Below, piece by piece: positions 41,134 to 49,947 of a stretch of DNA of 64,000 nt. Position 1 is the first letter of the stretch. Each line of letters starts with the position of its first letter. Source of the stretch: Luteimicrobium xylanilyticum (GTDB lineage: Bacteria > Actinomycetota > Actinomycetes > Actinomycetales > Cellulomonadaceae); contig NZ_CP045529.1 of the NCBI RefSeq assembly GCF_009429125.1, positions 3,534,001 through 3,598,000 on the forward strand, in the 5' to 3' direction. Made by a program: the position numbers and the translations under genes. Below the pieces are notes generated by a model, which worked only from the letters and a program-made list of their open reading frames with translations, did not search any database and was not told the origin of the DNA.

Positions 41134-41601
41134 TCAGCGGCGGGCGCCCAGCGGGCCGAGGACCCGGACGGCGGCACGGGTGAGCGAGGACGTGGGCCGC
41201 ATGACGTCGCGGTACCGGTGCAGCACGCCGGCGAGCGGGACGAGCCCGCTGCGCCCCTCGCGCTGCAGCCGGTCCATCGCGGTGAAGAGCTCCTCGACGC
41301 GGCCCGCCGGGGTGCTGAGCCAGCGCAGCACGGCCGGCTCGTCGCCCGCGTTCCACATGTGGTGCGCGGTGCCGCGTGGGACGACGAACGACTCCCCTGC
41401 GGTGAAGTCCTGCTCGCGGCCCGCGAACCCGACCCGGATCGTGCCTGCGAGGACCGTGAACTCCTCGTCGTGGTGCGAGTGCACGTGCTTCGGCGGGCGC
41501 GAGCCGCGCGGCTCGTAGGTCGCCTCGACCTCGAAGCGGTCGGCGGTGGACTCCCGCACCACCAGGGACTCGGACCCGTTGAGCGTCAGCGTGCTCGACA
41601 T
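41134..41601 (-). CDS. cupin-domain protein
   Basis: 155 residues, with a strong SD GAGGAGGAGC. Cupin motif 1: RPPKHVHSHHDEEFTVLAGTIRV (three His and one Glu for a metal). Motif 2: GESFVVPRGTAHHMWN. A helical tail (VEELFTAMDRLQREG) ends the protein. Likely a small mononuclear metal protein, such as a dioxygenase or isomerase-like enzyme. It is divergent from marR, and its SD lies directly beside a CAAGTTACTTG palindrome, so MarR control is expected. DUF4267 follows. Confidence 0.88.
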   Translation of the reverse strand: MSSTLTLNGSESLVVRESTADRFEVEATYEPRGSRPPKHVHSHHDEEFTVLAGTIRVGFAGREQDFTAGESFVVPRGTAHHMWNAGDEPAVLRWLSTPAGRVEELFTAMDRLQREGRSGLVPLAGVLHRYRDVMRPTSSLTRAAVRVLGPLGARR

Positions 41602-41611
41602 TGCTCCTCCT

Positions 41612-41679
41612 CAAGTTACTTGTGCGCGAGTTGCTTGTAACGAAGGTAGAACACAAGTAACTCGCGCGCAAGCTAAACT
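41612..41679. promoter_or_regulatory. MarR operator pair and marR promoter
   Basis: Two nearly identical 19-base sites (41619-41637 and, inverted, 41654-41672; 17 of 19 bases equal) flank the middle of the cupin-marR spacer. CAAGTTACTTG (41612-41622) is a 5-1-5 palindrome. The marR -10 box TAAACT (41674-41679) is six bases before the ATG, implying a leaderless mRNA. Confidence 0.7.
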
Positions 41680-41685
41680 GGCGGC

Positions 41686-42183
41686 ATGGACGACAACGCA
41701 CGCATCGACGCGCTCGTGCAGCAGTGGGCGGACCAGCGGCCGGACATCGACCGCGACGCGATGGCCCTGCTCGCGCGACTGACGCGCGCGGCCGAGCTCG
41801 TGAACGCCCGGACCGACCGGCTCGCCGGCGACTACGGCGTCAACCGCGGCGACGGCGACGTCATGTTCGCCCTGCGCCGCTCCGGGGAGCCCTACCGGCT
41901 CTCCCCAACCAGCCTCGCGCGCGCGCTCCTCATGACGACCGGCACGATGACCGGCCGCCTCGACCGGCTCGAGAAGCGCGGCCTCATCGTCCGCGTCCCG
42001 AGCACGCACGACCGTCGCAGCCTCGACGTCGAGCTGACCCCCGAGGGCAAGCGCCTGGTCGACGAGGCCGTCACGACGCACACGGCCGGGCAGCAGGAGG
42101 TCGTGTCAGCACTCACCAGCACGGACCGCGCCGACCTCGACCGGGTGACGCGCAAGCTCATCGCGCACCTCACCGACGACTGA
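41686..42183 (+). CDS. MarR-family regulator
   Basis: 165 residues. Winged-helix core: LARLTRAAELVNARTDRLAGDYGVNRGDGDVMFALRRSGEPYRLSPTSLARALLMTTGTMTGRLDRLEKRGLI (several segments), with the wing DRRSLDVELTPEGKRLVDEAV. It is a dimeric repressor whose ligand is likely a phenolic or an oxidant. Divergent from cupin-DUF4267 and probably controlling both directions through the repeated sites between them. The end overlaps the convergent lysR gene by 14 bases. Confidence 0.9.
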   Translation: MDDNARIDALVQQWADQRPDIDRDAMALLARLTRAAELVNARTDRLAGDYGVNRGDGDVMFALRRSGEPYRLSPTSLARALLMTTGTMTGRLDRLEKRGLIVRVPSTHDRRSLDVELTPEGKRLVDEAVTTHTAGQQEVVSALTSTDRADLDRVTRKLIAHLTDD

Positions 42184-43078
42184 GCCCCGCGCGGAGCCGG
42201 TCGCGCAGGAACGAGACCGCCGGCGCCTCGGCCATCGACGCCCGCCACACCAGCCCGACGGTCCGCACGGGAACCGGGTCCGCGACCGGGACCGCCACGA
42301 CGTCGTCGGGCAGGGCGCCGCGCCCGAGCCGGGGCAGCAGCGACACGGCCGCGCCCGCGGCGACGAGCGCGACGTGCGACGCGAACTCCGACGCCCAGTA
42401 CCGGATCCGCGGCTGGCGCGGCTGATCTCCGAACATGCGGACGAACCAGGCGTAGCAGATCGAGTCCTCGAACGTGGACGCCCACGGCTCGTCGAGCAGG
42501 TCGCCGGGCGTCACGCGCCCGCACGACGCCAGCCGGTGGCCCGCCGGCACGAGGAGGTCCGCGACGTCCTCACCGATCTCCTCGTACCGGACGTGGTGCG
42601 GCACCTGCAGGCCCATCCCCCGCCACGCGTGCACGACGCCGAGGTCCGCGCCGCCCGCAGCGACCTGCGCGACGGCTTCCCACGGGTCGTGCTCCCTGAC
42701 CACGACGTCGAGGCCCGGCGCGTCGTCGGCGAGCGCCGGGACGAGCGGGGCGACCAGGCCGCGGACCGCCGTCGAGAAGGCGACGACCCGCACCTGGCCC
42801 GTCGGCGCCGACGGGCCCGCGCCCGCGCGGACCCGCGCCGTGACCCGCTCCACGTCCCGCAGCAGCGTGCCACCGTCCTCGACCAGACGTCGGCCGTGTG
42901 CCGTGAGCGTCACGCCGCGGCCCACGCGCTCGAGGAGCGGGACCCCGAGGGTCCGCTCGAGCCGTTTGACCTGCTGCGACACCGCCGACGGCGTGTACCC
43001 GAGGTCGGCGGCCGCCGCGCCGACCGTGCCGGTGCGGTCCACGGCGACGAGCGCCTCGATGCCCGCGAGATCGATCAT
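42170..43078 (-). CDS. LysR-family regulator
   Basis: 302 residues from ATG 43076-43078 (SD GGGAG); an ATG 13 codons earlier is possible but unsupported. HTH: IEALVAVDRTGTVGAAAADLGYTPSAVSQQVKRLERTLGVPLLER, shown here as the usual LysR wHTH of residues 3-60. The C-terminal periplasmic-binding-like effector domain holds VRVVAFSTAVRGLVAPLVPAL. It is divergent from an EamA exporter gene and most likely activates it in response to the exported metabolite. Confidence 0.9.
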   Translation of the reverse strand: MIDLAGIEALVAVDRTGTVGAAAADLGYTPSAVSQQVKRLERTLGVPLLERVGRGVTLTAHGRRLVEDGGTLLRDVERVTARVRAGAGPSAPTGQVRVVAFSTAVRGLVAPLVPALADDAPGLDVVVREHDPWEAVAQVAAGGADLGVVHAWRGMGLQVPHHVRYEEIGEDVADLLVPAGHRLASCGRVTPGDLLDEPWASTFEDSICYAWFVRMFGDQPRQPRIRYWASEFASHVALVAAGAAVSLLPRLGRGALPDDVVAVPVADPVPVRTVGLVWRASMAEAPAVSFLRDRLRAGLSRR

Positions 43079-43167
43079 CGACGGCTCCCATCGTTCAGCA
43101 CTGCTGCACGAATTCAAGCACGAACGTGCGATGGACCTTCATGGTCGGATGCGGCCAGACTCGGAGC

Positions 43168-44145
43168 GTGCCCCGCCTCCCTGCTGCTCCCCCGACCTCG
43201 CTCCCGCCGCGGGCCGCCGCCCTCGCCGTCGTCGTCGCCGTCATCTGGGGCGTGAACTTCGTCGTCATCGACGAGGGCCTCGGCGACGTGCCGCCCACGC
43301 TGTTCGCGGCGGTCCGGTTCGCGCTCGTCGTCGTGCCTGCCGTGTTCTTCGTGCCGCGGCCGGCCGCGCGGTGGCGCGACGTCGCGGCCGTCGGCGCGTG
43401 CATGAGCCTCGGGCAGTTCGGATTCCTCTACACGGCGCTCGCCGCCGGGATGCCCGCCGGGCTCGCGTCGCTCGTGCTGCAGGCGCAGGTCGTCCTCACC
43501 GTGCTCTTCGCCTCGCTCGCCCTGCGCGAGACACCGACCCGCAACCAGCTCGTCGGAGTGCTCGTCGGGGCGGCGGGGCTCGTCGTCGTCGGGCTCGCGC
43601 TCGGTGCCCGGACGCCGCTCGCGGCCTTCGCCCTCACGCTCGCCGCCGCCGCGTCCTGGGCGGCTGGGAACGTCGTGTCCCGACGGATCGGCGCGGCGAG
43701 CGCGGCCGCGGGCGTCAGCCGGCCGACGTCGGGCCTCTCGCTCACGGTGTGGTCGGCCGTCGTCGTGCCAGTGCCGCTCTTCGCGCTGTCGCTCGTGCTC
43801 GACGGGCCCGGCGCCGTCGGGCACACGCTCGCGCACCCGACGCTCGCCGCCGCCCTCTCGACCGCGTACACCGTGTACCTGTCGACGCTCCTCGGGTACG
43901 GGATCTGGAACTCGCTGCTCGCGCGCTACCCGGCGTCCGCCGTCGTGCCGTTCACGATGCTCGTGCCGGTCGTCGGCGCGGCGACCGCGTGGCTCGTCCT
44001 CGGCGAGGTCCCGAACGGCGGCCAGGCCGCGGGTGGCGTGCTCCTCCTCGTGGGCGTCGCGATCACCACCGGCGTCCTGCGACGCCGCCGACACGCCCCC
44101 ACGCCCCCCGAAGTTGACCGGCACCCGGCACACCTCGCGAAGTAG
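43168..44145 (+). CDS. EamA/DMT-family exporter
   Basis: 325 residues from GTG 43168. An ATG 14 codons upstream exists, but CAGACT, a -10-like box, lies six bases before this GTG, favouring a leaderless start. Ten membrane segments in two EamA repeats: AALAVVVAVIWGVNFVVIDEGL, then LASLVLQAQVVLTVLFASLALRE; and the second LSTAYTVYLSTLLGYGIWNSLLARYP with PFTMLVPVVGAATAWLVLGE. Such YdeD/RhaT-like proteins export amino acids or related metabolites; cysteine-pathway exporters belong to this group, but specificity is not visible. LysR regulator is divergent. Confidence 0.9.
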   Translation: MPRLPAAPPTSLPPRAAALAVVVAVIWGVNFVVIDEGLGDVPPTLFAAVRFALVVVPAVFFVPRPAARWRDVAAVGACMSLGQFGFLYTALAAGMPAGLASLVLQAQVVLTVLFASLALRETPTRNQLVGVLVGAAGLVVVGLALGARTPLAAFALTLAAAASWAAGNVVSRRIGAASAAAGVSRPTSGLSLTVWSAVVVPVPLFALSLVLDGPGAVGHTLAHPTLAAALSTAYTVYLSTLLGYGIWNSLLARYPASAVVPFTMLVPVVGAATAWLVLGEVPNGGQAAGGVLLLVGVAITTGVLRRRRHAPTPPEVDRHPAHLAK

Positions 44146-44195
44146 TACGGCCGCCGTACTACTTCGCGAAGTATGCGGGCGGCCGTACTACTTCG
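44135..44195. terminator. hairpin terminator with a duplicated arm
   Basis: TCGCGAAGTAGTACGG (44135-44150) and its exact complement at 44154-44169 form a 16-bp stem with a CCG loop. The left arm contains the exporter stop TAG. A further copy of the right arm, CCGTACTACTTCG, follows at 44183-44195 and can pair with the same left arm. It serves the convergent exporter and acyl-CoA oxidase genes. Confidence 0.75.
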
Positions 44196-44209
44196 GCGCG
44201 TGGGTGGGG

Positions 44210-46336
44210 TCAGCGGCCCTTCGAAGCCTTCTGCAGCGCCTTCTCGCTCACGGGTGCCCGGCCGCTGGCCCGCTCCTCGCGGTAGTAGGCGCGCGCCTCG
44301 TCCTGCCGCTCCTTCTCGATGCCGGTCGCGATCTCGGCGCGCAGGTGCGCGGGGCCGTAGCCGAACGCGTCGACGAGGTCCTGCGCGTGCGGCCGGAGCC
44401 GCCGCACGAGGCGGTCGAGGTAGCCCGTCACGGTCCGAGCACGCTGCGCGGAGAGGCGCCCGTTGACGACGTACCAGCCGAGCTCGCGCTCGACGAGCGA
44501 CAGCCCGTACACGTCCCGGACCCACGTGAGGACCTGGCGCGTCCCGGCATCCTCGACGGTCGCGAGCGCCCGGGTGAACGCCTCCCACTTCAGCAGGTGC
44601 CCGTAGGCGCGCGAGACCTCGACGAGCTCGTGCTGGTGCTCGTTGAACAGGTCGAACGCGGCCTGCGGGTCGAGCTTGGCCGCCGGACGGAGCGCGGCGC
44701 CGAGCTCGGCGACGGCGACCTGGACGCGGTCGGTGAGAAGCTCGCGCTGGGTCTCCTCGGACCGCAGGTGCCCGGCGGAGCGGCGAGCCGAACCGGCGTC
44801 GGAGATCGCCTGGGCGGCCCGGCTGAGCCCGCTGCCGTGCAGGGCCGAGTCGGCTGCGCGGGCGGCGACGAGCTTCGCGATGTCGCCGGCGCTCGCCCCC
44901 TTGAACTGCTTCGCGTAGTCGCCGAGGAGCCGCTTGCCGACGAGCTGCAGCAGGACGGTGTTGTCGCCCTCGAACGTCGTGTAGATGTCGAAGTCGGCAC
45001 GGAGCTGGGTGAGCCGGTTCTTCGCGATGAAGCCCGCGCCGCCGCAGGCCTCGCGCGCCTCCAGCAGGGTGTCCATCGTGAACCAGGTGGACGTCGCCTT
45101 GAGGGCGGCGGCCGTCGTCTCGAGGTCCTCCCGGGTCTCCGGGGTGTCCTTGCGACCCGAGAAGACGTCGTCGAACAGGGCGAGGAGCTCCTCGTGCGCG
45201 AAGCTCATCGCGTACGTCTCGGCGATCCGCGGAATCAGGCGACGCTGGTGGCGACCGTAGTCGAGCAGGACGACCTCGTCGAGGCCGGAGCCCGCGAACT
45301 GGCGGCGCTCGTTCGCGTACCGGACGGCGATCGCGAGCGCCATCTTCGAGACGACGCCGGACGCGCCGTCGAGCGACACGCGACCCTGGACGAGCGAGCC
45401 GAGCATGGTGAAGAAGCGGCGGCCCGGGCTCTGGATCGACGACGTGTAGGTGCCGTCCTCGGCGACCTGGCCGTACCGCGCAAGGAGGTTCTCGCGCGGC
45501 ACGCGTACGTGCGTGAAGTGCAGGCGGCCGTTGTCGATGCCGTTGAGGCCGCCCTTGAGGCCGTCGTCCTCGCCGCCGACGCCGGGCAGGAACCCGGCCG
45601 CGCGCCCGTCGGGCCCCACCTCGCGGATCGGGACGTAGAACGCGTGCACGCCGTGGTTGACACCCTTGCTGACGAGCTGCGCGAACACGACGGCGGCGAC
45701 GCCGTCGCGGCCCGCGTTGCCGAGGAACTCCTTCCACGCCCCGCGGAACGGGGTGTGCAGGTCGAACTCGCCGGTCTCGGGGTCGTACGTGGCGGTCGTC
45801 CCGACCGACGCCACGTCGGAGCCGTGGCCGATCTCGGTCATCGCGAACGCGCCGGGGACGGCCAGGCTCATCGCGCCGGGGAGCAGGCGGTCCTGCTGCT
45901 CCGGCGTGCCGAGGTGCAGGATCGCAGCGCCGAACAGGCCCCACTGCACGCCGGACTTGATCTGGAGCGACAGGTCGGCGACGGCGAGCTCCTCGAAGCC
46001 CGCGATGTTGCCGCCGGGGTTGTCCTCGCCGCCGAGCCGGGACGGGAACGCACGCAGCACGTGCCCACCCTCGACGAGCAGCTTGAGCTGACCGAACACG
46101 CGTTCACGCTGGCCCTCGAGCGGGAGGCTGTCGTCGCGGACGATCCGCTCGTCGGTCGCGGCGGCGCGGGACTTGGCGCGGATGTCGGCCCACTGCCCGA
46201 GCAGCAGGCGGGAGAGCGCGTCGACGTCCACGCGGCCCGACTCGGGGGCGCCCGCGTCGAGCGCGGGGACCTGCTCGGCCTCGGGCTCGGCGCCCTCGGG
46301 CGGCACGGCTGCGGGACGCACGTCGGTGGCGGTCAT
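44210..46336 (-). CDS. acyl-CoA oxidase/dehydrogenase (ACOX-type)
   Basis: 708 residues, longer than ordinary acyl-CoA dehydrogenases (about 380-610) and similar to acyl-CoA oxidase architecture. An Ala/Glu/Pro-rich N-terminus precedes the FAD-binding core: GAFAMTEIGHGSDVAS, then VRVPRENLLARYGQVAEDGTY and GRVSLDGASG. The catalytic base region is IYTTFEGDNTVLLQLVGKRLL (Glu). A C-terminal ACOX-like helical domain ends YYREERASGRAPVSEKALQKASKGR. It performs the first, FAD-dependent step of beta-oxidation. Its start overlaps the tetR stop (TGATG). Confidence 0.9.
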   Translation of the reverse strand: MTATDVRPAAVPPEGAEPEAEQVPALDAGAPESGRVDVDALSRLLLGQWADIRAKSRAAATDERIVRDDSLPLEGQRERVFGQLKLLVEGGHVLRAFPSRLGGEDNPGGNIAGFEELAVADLSLQIKSGVQWGLFGAAILHLGTPEQQDRLLPGAMSLAVPGAFAMTEIGHGSDVASVGTTATYDPETGEFDLHTPFRGAWKEFLGNAGRDGVAAVVFAQLVSKGVNHGVHAFYVPIREVGPDGRAAGFLPGVGGEDDGLKGGLNGIDNGRLHFTHVRVPRENLLARYGQVAEDGTYTSSIQSPGRRFFTMLGSLVQGRVSLDGASGVVSKMALAIAVRYANERRQFAGSGLDEVVLLDYGRHQRRLIPRIAETYAMSFAHEELLALFDDVFSGRKDTPETREDLETTAAALKATSTWFTMDTLLEAREACGGAGFIAKNRLTQLRADFDIYTTFEGDNTVLLQLVGKRLLGDYAKQFKGASAGDIAKLVAARAADSALHGSGLSRAAQAISDAGSARRSAGHLRSEETQRELLTDRVQVAVAELGAALRPAAKLDPQAAFDLFNEHQHELVEVSRAYGHLLKWEAFTRALATVEDAGTRQVLTWVRDVYGLSLVERELGWYVVNGRLSAQRARTVTGYLDRLVRRLRPHAQDLVDAFGYGPAHLRAEIATGIEKERQDEARAYYREERASGRAPVSEKALQKASKGR

Positions 46337-47082
46337 CAGGACTCCTTCGCGGTGGACTTCGGCCCGGAGGCGGCGCGGCTCGCCGCGGTCACGCCCTCCC
46401 ACAGCCAGGTGGTGATCTGCTCGGCGAGCGCGTCACGGTCGGGGACTCCGGGCTGTCCGCGGCGCGCCAGCCACCACTCGCCCGTGCCGCGCACGAACGA
46501 CGACTGGCCCGTCGCCCAGGCCGACGCGGCGACCTCGTCGAGGCCGAGCTCGCGGACGGCGGGGACGCGCATGAGCTCGTCGATCTCGTCGATGAACGTC
46601 GTGAGCGGGGGCCGGCCGTCGCCCGTGATCCGGGGGCCGGCGTCGTTGCCGATGATCGAGCCCGTGCGCGTCACGAAGTAGTAGACGTTCGGGGAGTGCT
46701 CGATCATCGCGAGATAGGTGTCGACCATCGCGGCGATGCCGTCGCGCAGCGACTCGGCCGAGTGGAGCGCCTGGTCGAGTGCGTCGCGGATCTCGGCGAC
46801 GACCTGCGCGCCGACGGCGATCTGCAGGCCGACCTTGTCCTCGAAGTAGCGATAGATGATGGACTTGGAGGTGCCGGCGAAGGCGGCGATCTCCTCCATC
46901 GAGACGTCCGAGCCCTTGCGGTGGACGGCCTTGCGGGTCGCGTTGACGAGCGCGGCGCGGCGCGCGGCGCGGTGGTCGTCCCACCGTGTCGAGCGGCCGT
47001 CGGTGCTGACCGGATCGGTCGTCGTCTCGGACGTGGGCTCGGGGGGAGCCTCCATCGAGGAGGACTGCGTCGTTGCACTCAC
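46336..47082 (-). CDS. TetR-family regulator of the beta-oxidation locus
   Basis: 248 residues from GTG 47080-47082. A TACTCT -10 box lies seven bases before it and no SD is seen, so a leaderless start is likely; ATG 47055 is the alternative. HTH: SMEEIAAFAGTSKSIIYRYFEDKVGLQIAV; the C-terminal domain includes SPNVYYFVTRTG and ATGQSSFVRGTGEWWL. It is co-transcribed with the acyl-CoA oxidase and divergent from thiolase-fabG-maoC across 73 bp. It is therefore the likely acyl-CoA-sensing repressor of both arms. Confidence 0.87.
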   Translation of the reverse strand: MSATTQSSSMEAPPEPTSETTTDPVSTDGRSTRWDDHRAARRAALVNATRKAVHRKGSDVSMEEIAAFAGTSKSIIYRYFEDKVGLQIAVGAQVVAEIRDALDQALHSAESLRDGIAAMVDTYLAMIEHSPNVYYFVTRTGSIIGNDAGPRITGDGRPPLTTFIDEIDELMRVPAVRELGLDEVAASAWATGQSSFVRGTGEWWLARRGQPGVPDRDALAEQITTWLWEGVTAASRAASGPKSTAKES

Positions 47083-47155
47083 GAGACCGAGAGTATCAGG
47101 TACTGTGAGTCTTGGACATCCGAGCTTTCCGAGCAACGAGGCGAGAGGACCACCG

Positions 47156-48514
47156 ATGTCACCCCGCAAGACCTCCCCCAGCACGCCCGACCCGGCCCCG
47201 TCCACCACGCAGCCCGCAGTGCGCGACGCCGTGATCGTCGGGGGCAACCGCATCCCCTTCGCCCGCGCCGGCTCCGCGTACCGCACGGCCTCCAACCAGG
47301 AGATGTTCACCGCCGCGCTCGAGGGCCTCGTCGCGCGGTTCGGGCTCCAGGGCGAGCGCCTCGGCGAGGTCGTCGGCGGCGCCGTCCTCAAGCACTCGCG
47401 CAACTTCAACCTGATCCGCGAGTCCGTGCTCGGCTCGTCGCTCGACGCGGCCACCCCGGCCTACGACCTCCAGCAGGCGTGTGCGACCGGCCTCGAGGCG
47501 ACCATCGCCGTCGCCAACAAGATCCGGCTCGGCCAGCAGGACTCCGGCGTCGCCGGGGGCACCGACACCGTCTCGGACGCCCCCATCGCCGTGAGCGAAG
47601 GCCTGCGCCGCGTCCTCCTCGAGGCGCAGCACGCCAAGACCACGCAGGCCCGTCTCAAGGCGTTCGCGAAGCTGCGCCCCGCGGACCTCAAGCCCAACCC
47701 ACCCGTCACGGACGAGCCGCGGACCGGCCTGTCCATGGGCGAGCACCAGGCCATCACGACGGCGCAGTGGGGCATCACCCGCGAGGCCCAGGACGAGCTC
47801 GCCCTCGCGAGCCACCAGAACCTCGCCGCCGCGTACGAGGCCGGGTTCTTCGACGACCTCGTGACCCCGTTCCGCGGCCTGTCCCGCGACAACAACCTGC
47901 GCACCGACAGCTCGCTCGAGAAGCTCGCGAAGCTCAAGCCCGTCTACGGCAAGAACCTCGCCGGCACCGAGCCGAGCATGACCGCGGGCAACTCGACCCC
48001 GCTGACCGACGGCGCCTCGACCGTCCTGCTCGCGAGCCGTGAGTGGGCCGCCGAGCGTTCGCTGCCGGTCCTGGCCCGGTTCGTCGACGCCGAGACCGCC
48101 GCGGTCGACTTCGTCCACGGCGCCGAGGGTCTGCTCATGGCCCCCGCGTACGCCGTCCCGCGGCTGCTCGCGCGCAACGGCCTGACGCTCGGCGACTTCG
48201 ACTTCGTCGAGATCCACGAGGCTTTCGCGTCGACCGTCCTGACGATCCTGGCCGCCTGGGAGGACGACACGTTCTGCCGCGAGCGCCTCGGCCTCGACGC
48301 CCCGCTCGGCAAGGTCGACCGTTCGGTCCTCAACGTGCACGGCTCGTCCCTCGCCGCGGGGCACCCGTTCGCCGCGACCGGCGGGCGGATCGTCGCGTCC
48401 ACCGCGAAGATGCTGTCCCAGCGGGCCGCGGAGACCGGCAAGCCGGCCCGCGCCCTGATCTCGATCTGCGCGGCGGGCGGCCTCGGCGCCACCGCGATCC
48501 TCGAGAGCGCGTGA
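47156..48514 (+). CDS. acetyl-CoA C-acyltransferase (thiolase, FadA2-like)
   Basis: 452 residues from ATG 47156, with SD GAGAGGA. Thiolase signatures: the nucleophile Cys in YDLQQACATGLEA, GGTDTVSDAPIAVSEG, the VEIHEAF active-site His, NVHGSSLAAGHPFAATGGR, and the second Cys in LISICAAGGLGA. It cleaves 3-ketoacyl-CoA to acetyl-CoA plus a shortened acyl-CoA in the cytoplasm. It heads a plus-strand operon with a long FabG-type reductase and a MaoC hydratase, the same set as Mycobacterium tuberculosis fadA2-fabG4-htdX. Confidence 0.94.
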   Translation: MSPRKTSPSTPDPAPSTTQPAVRDAVIVGGNRIPFARAGSAYRTASNQEMFTAALEGLVARFGLQGERLGEVVGGAVLKHSRNFNLIRESVLGSSLDAATPAYDLQQACATGLEATIAVANKIRLGQQDSGVAGGTDTVSDAPIAVSEGLRRVLLEAQHAKTTQARLKAFAKLRPADLKPNPPVTDEPRTGLSMGEHQAITTAQWGITREAQDELALASHQNLAAAYEAGFFDDLVTPFRGLSRDNNLRTDSSLEKLAKLKPVYGKNLAGTEPSMTAGNSTPLTDGASTVLLASREWAAERSLPVLARFVDAETAAVDFVHGAEGLLMAPAYAVPRLLARNGLTLGDFDFVEIHEAFASTVLTILAAWEDDTFCRERLGLDAPLGKVDRSVLNVHGSSLAAGHPFAATGGRIVASTAKMLSQRAAETGKPARALISICAAGGLGATAILESA

Positions 48515-48549
48515 CCGACGAAGATGCCGCGAGGAACACAAGGAGCACC

Positions 48550-49947
48550 GTGACCGACACCTACCTGCGCCTCGTCAACAGCGGCGTCACCAAGAAGCTC
48601 GCGAAGCAGCTCGGGCTCCCCCGGCCCGCGGTGCTGCGCCGGTACGAGCCGGGTCAGCCGCTCGTCACCGGGCCTGTGCTCGTGCTGGGCCGCGGCGACA
48701 ACCTGCCACCCGCGCCCGACGCGCCCGCCCCGTCGCCGGACGCCGACGCCGTCGCACACGTGCTCAGCGGCTGGGGCCTCGACGTCCGCCGCCACCCGAG
48801 CCAGCTCGAGGACGGGGGCCGCTGGGCCGGCGTCGTCGTCGTGCTGACCGAGGCCGAGGAACCCGCCGACCTGTCCGGGCCGATGCTGGCGCTCGGCTCG
48901 ACGCTGCGGCGCATCGCGCCCAGCGGGCGCATCGTCACCGTTTCCCGCGCCGCCACGCCCGACGACGGCCCCGCGCTCTCCGCGGTGCGCGTCGGGATCG
49001 ACGGGGTGCTCCGGTCCGTCGCGAAGGAGCTGCGCGCGGGTGCGACCGGGAACGGGATCGTGCTGAGCGGCGACGCGACGCTCGACGGGCCGTCGGTGGC
49101 CGGGCTGCTCCGGTTCTTCCTCTCGTCGAAGAGCGCTTTCGTCGACGGGCAGCTCGTCACGGTGTCGTCGGACGCGGGCGTCCTGCCGGGCGCGGGCTCC
49201 GGTTGGGAGAAGCCGCTCGACGGCAAGGTCGCGGTCGTCACGGGTGCCGCGCGCGGCATCGGTGCGGCCATCGCGAAGGTGCTCGCCCGCGACGGCGCGA
49301 CCGTCGTGTGCGTCGACGTACCCGCCGCCGGGGACGCGCTCGCGAAGGTCGCCAACCAGGTCCGCGGCACGGCGCTCCAGCTCGACATCACCGCCCCCGA
49401 CGCGGGCGACCGTCTGCTCGCGCACGCGCTCGAGCGGCACGGGCACCTGGACGTCGTCGTGCACAACGCGGGGATCACGCGCGACAAGCTGCTCGCCAAC
49501 ATGACGCCCGACCGCTGGGACTCCGTGGTCGCGGTGAACATCGCCGCGCAGCTCCGGATGAACGAGCAGCTCCTCGCGTCCGGCAAGCTCGCCGAGGGGG
49601 CGCGGATCGTGTCGCTCGCGTCGACGTCGGGCATCGCGGGGAACCGCGGCCAGACGAACTACGCCGCCTCCAAGGCCGGGGTGATCGGCATGGTCCGGGC
49701 GACCGGGCCCCTGCTCGCGCCGAGCGGTGGCACCGTGAACGCGGTCGCGCCCGGGTTCATCGAGACCGAGATGACCGCGAAGATCCCCGCCCTCACGCGG
49801 CAGGTCGCGCGGCGGCTCGACTCGCTCCAGCAGGGCGGGCTGCCCGTCGACGTCGCCGAGACCATCGCGTTCCTCGCGTCTCCCGTCGCGGGCGGCGTGA
49901 ACGGGCAGGTCGTTCGGGTGTGCGGGCAGAACCTGGTGGGTCAGTGA
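48550..49947 (+). CDS. long-type 3-oxoacyl reductase (FabG4-like SDR)
   Basis: 465 residues from GTG 48550 (SD AAGGAG), about 200 longer than FabG. Residues 1-205 form a degenerate N-terminal domain like the flavodoxin-type domain of mycobacterial FabG4. The SDR domain follows: VAVVTGAARGIGAAIA (G-x-x-x-G-I-G), HNAGITRDKLLANM, SLASTSGIAGNRGQTNYAASKAG (Ser, Tyr, Lys) and APGFIETEMTAKIP. It reversibly interconverts 3-hydroxyacyl- and 3-ketoacyl-CoA with NAD(H). Overlaps the next gene by GTGA. Confidence 0.93.
   Translation: MTDTYLRLVNSGVTKKLAKQLGLPRPAVLRRYEPGQPLVTGPVLVLGRGDNLPPAPDAPAPSPDADAVAHVLSGWGLDVRRHPSQLEDGGRWAGVVVVLTEAEEPADLSGPMLALGSTLRRIAPSGRIVTVSRAATPDDGPALSAVRVGIDGVLRSVAKELRAGATGNGIVLSGDATLDGPSVAGLLRFFLSSKSAFVDGQLVTVSSDAGVLPGAGSGWEKPLDGKVAVVTGAARGIGAAIAKVLARDGATVVCVDVPAAGDALAKVANQVRGTALQLDITAPDAGDRLLAHALERHGHLDVVVHNAGITRDKLLANMTPDRWDSVVAVNIAAQLRMNEQLLASGKLAEGARIVSLASTSGIAGNRGQTNYAASKAGVIGMVRATGPLLAPSGGTVNAVAPGFIETEMTAKIPALTRQVARRLDSLQQGGLPVDVAETIAFLASPVAGGVNGQVVRVCGQNLVGQ

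Noticed and set aside
44133-44195. Repeated CCGTACTACTTCG as an IS end or CRISPR-like repeat
   Set aside because: Only three short copies in a hairpin layout between convergent genes, with no transposase and no regular spacers; a terminator explains it.
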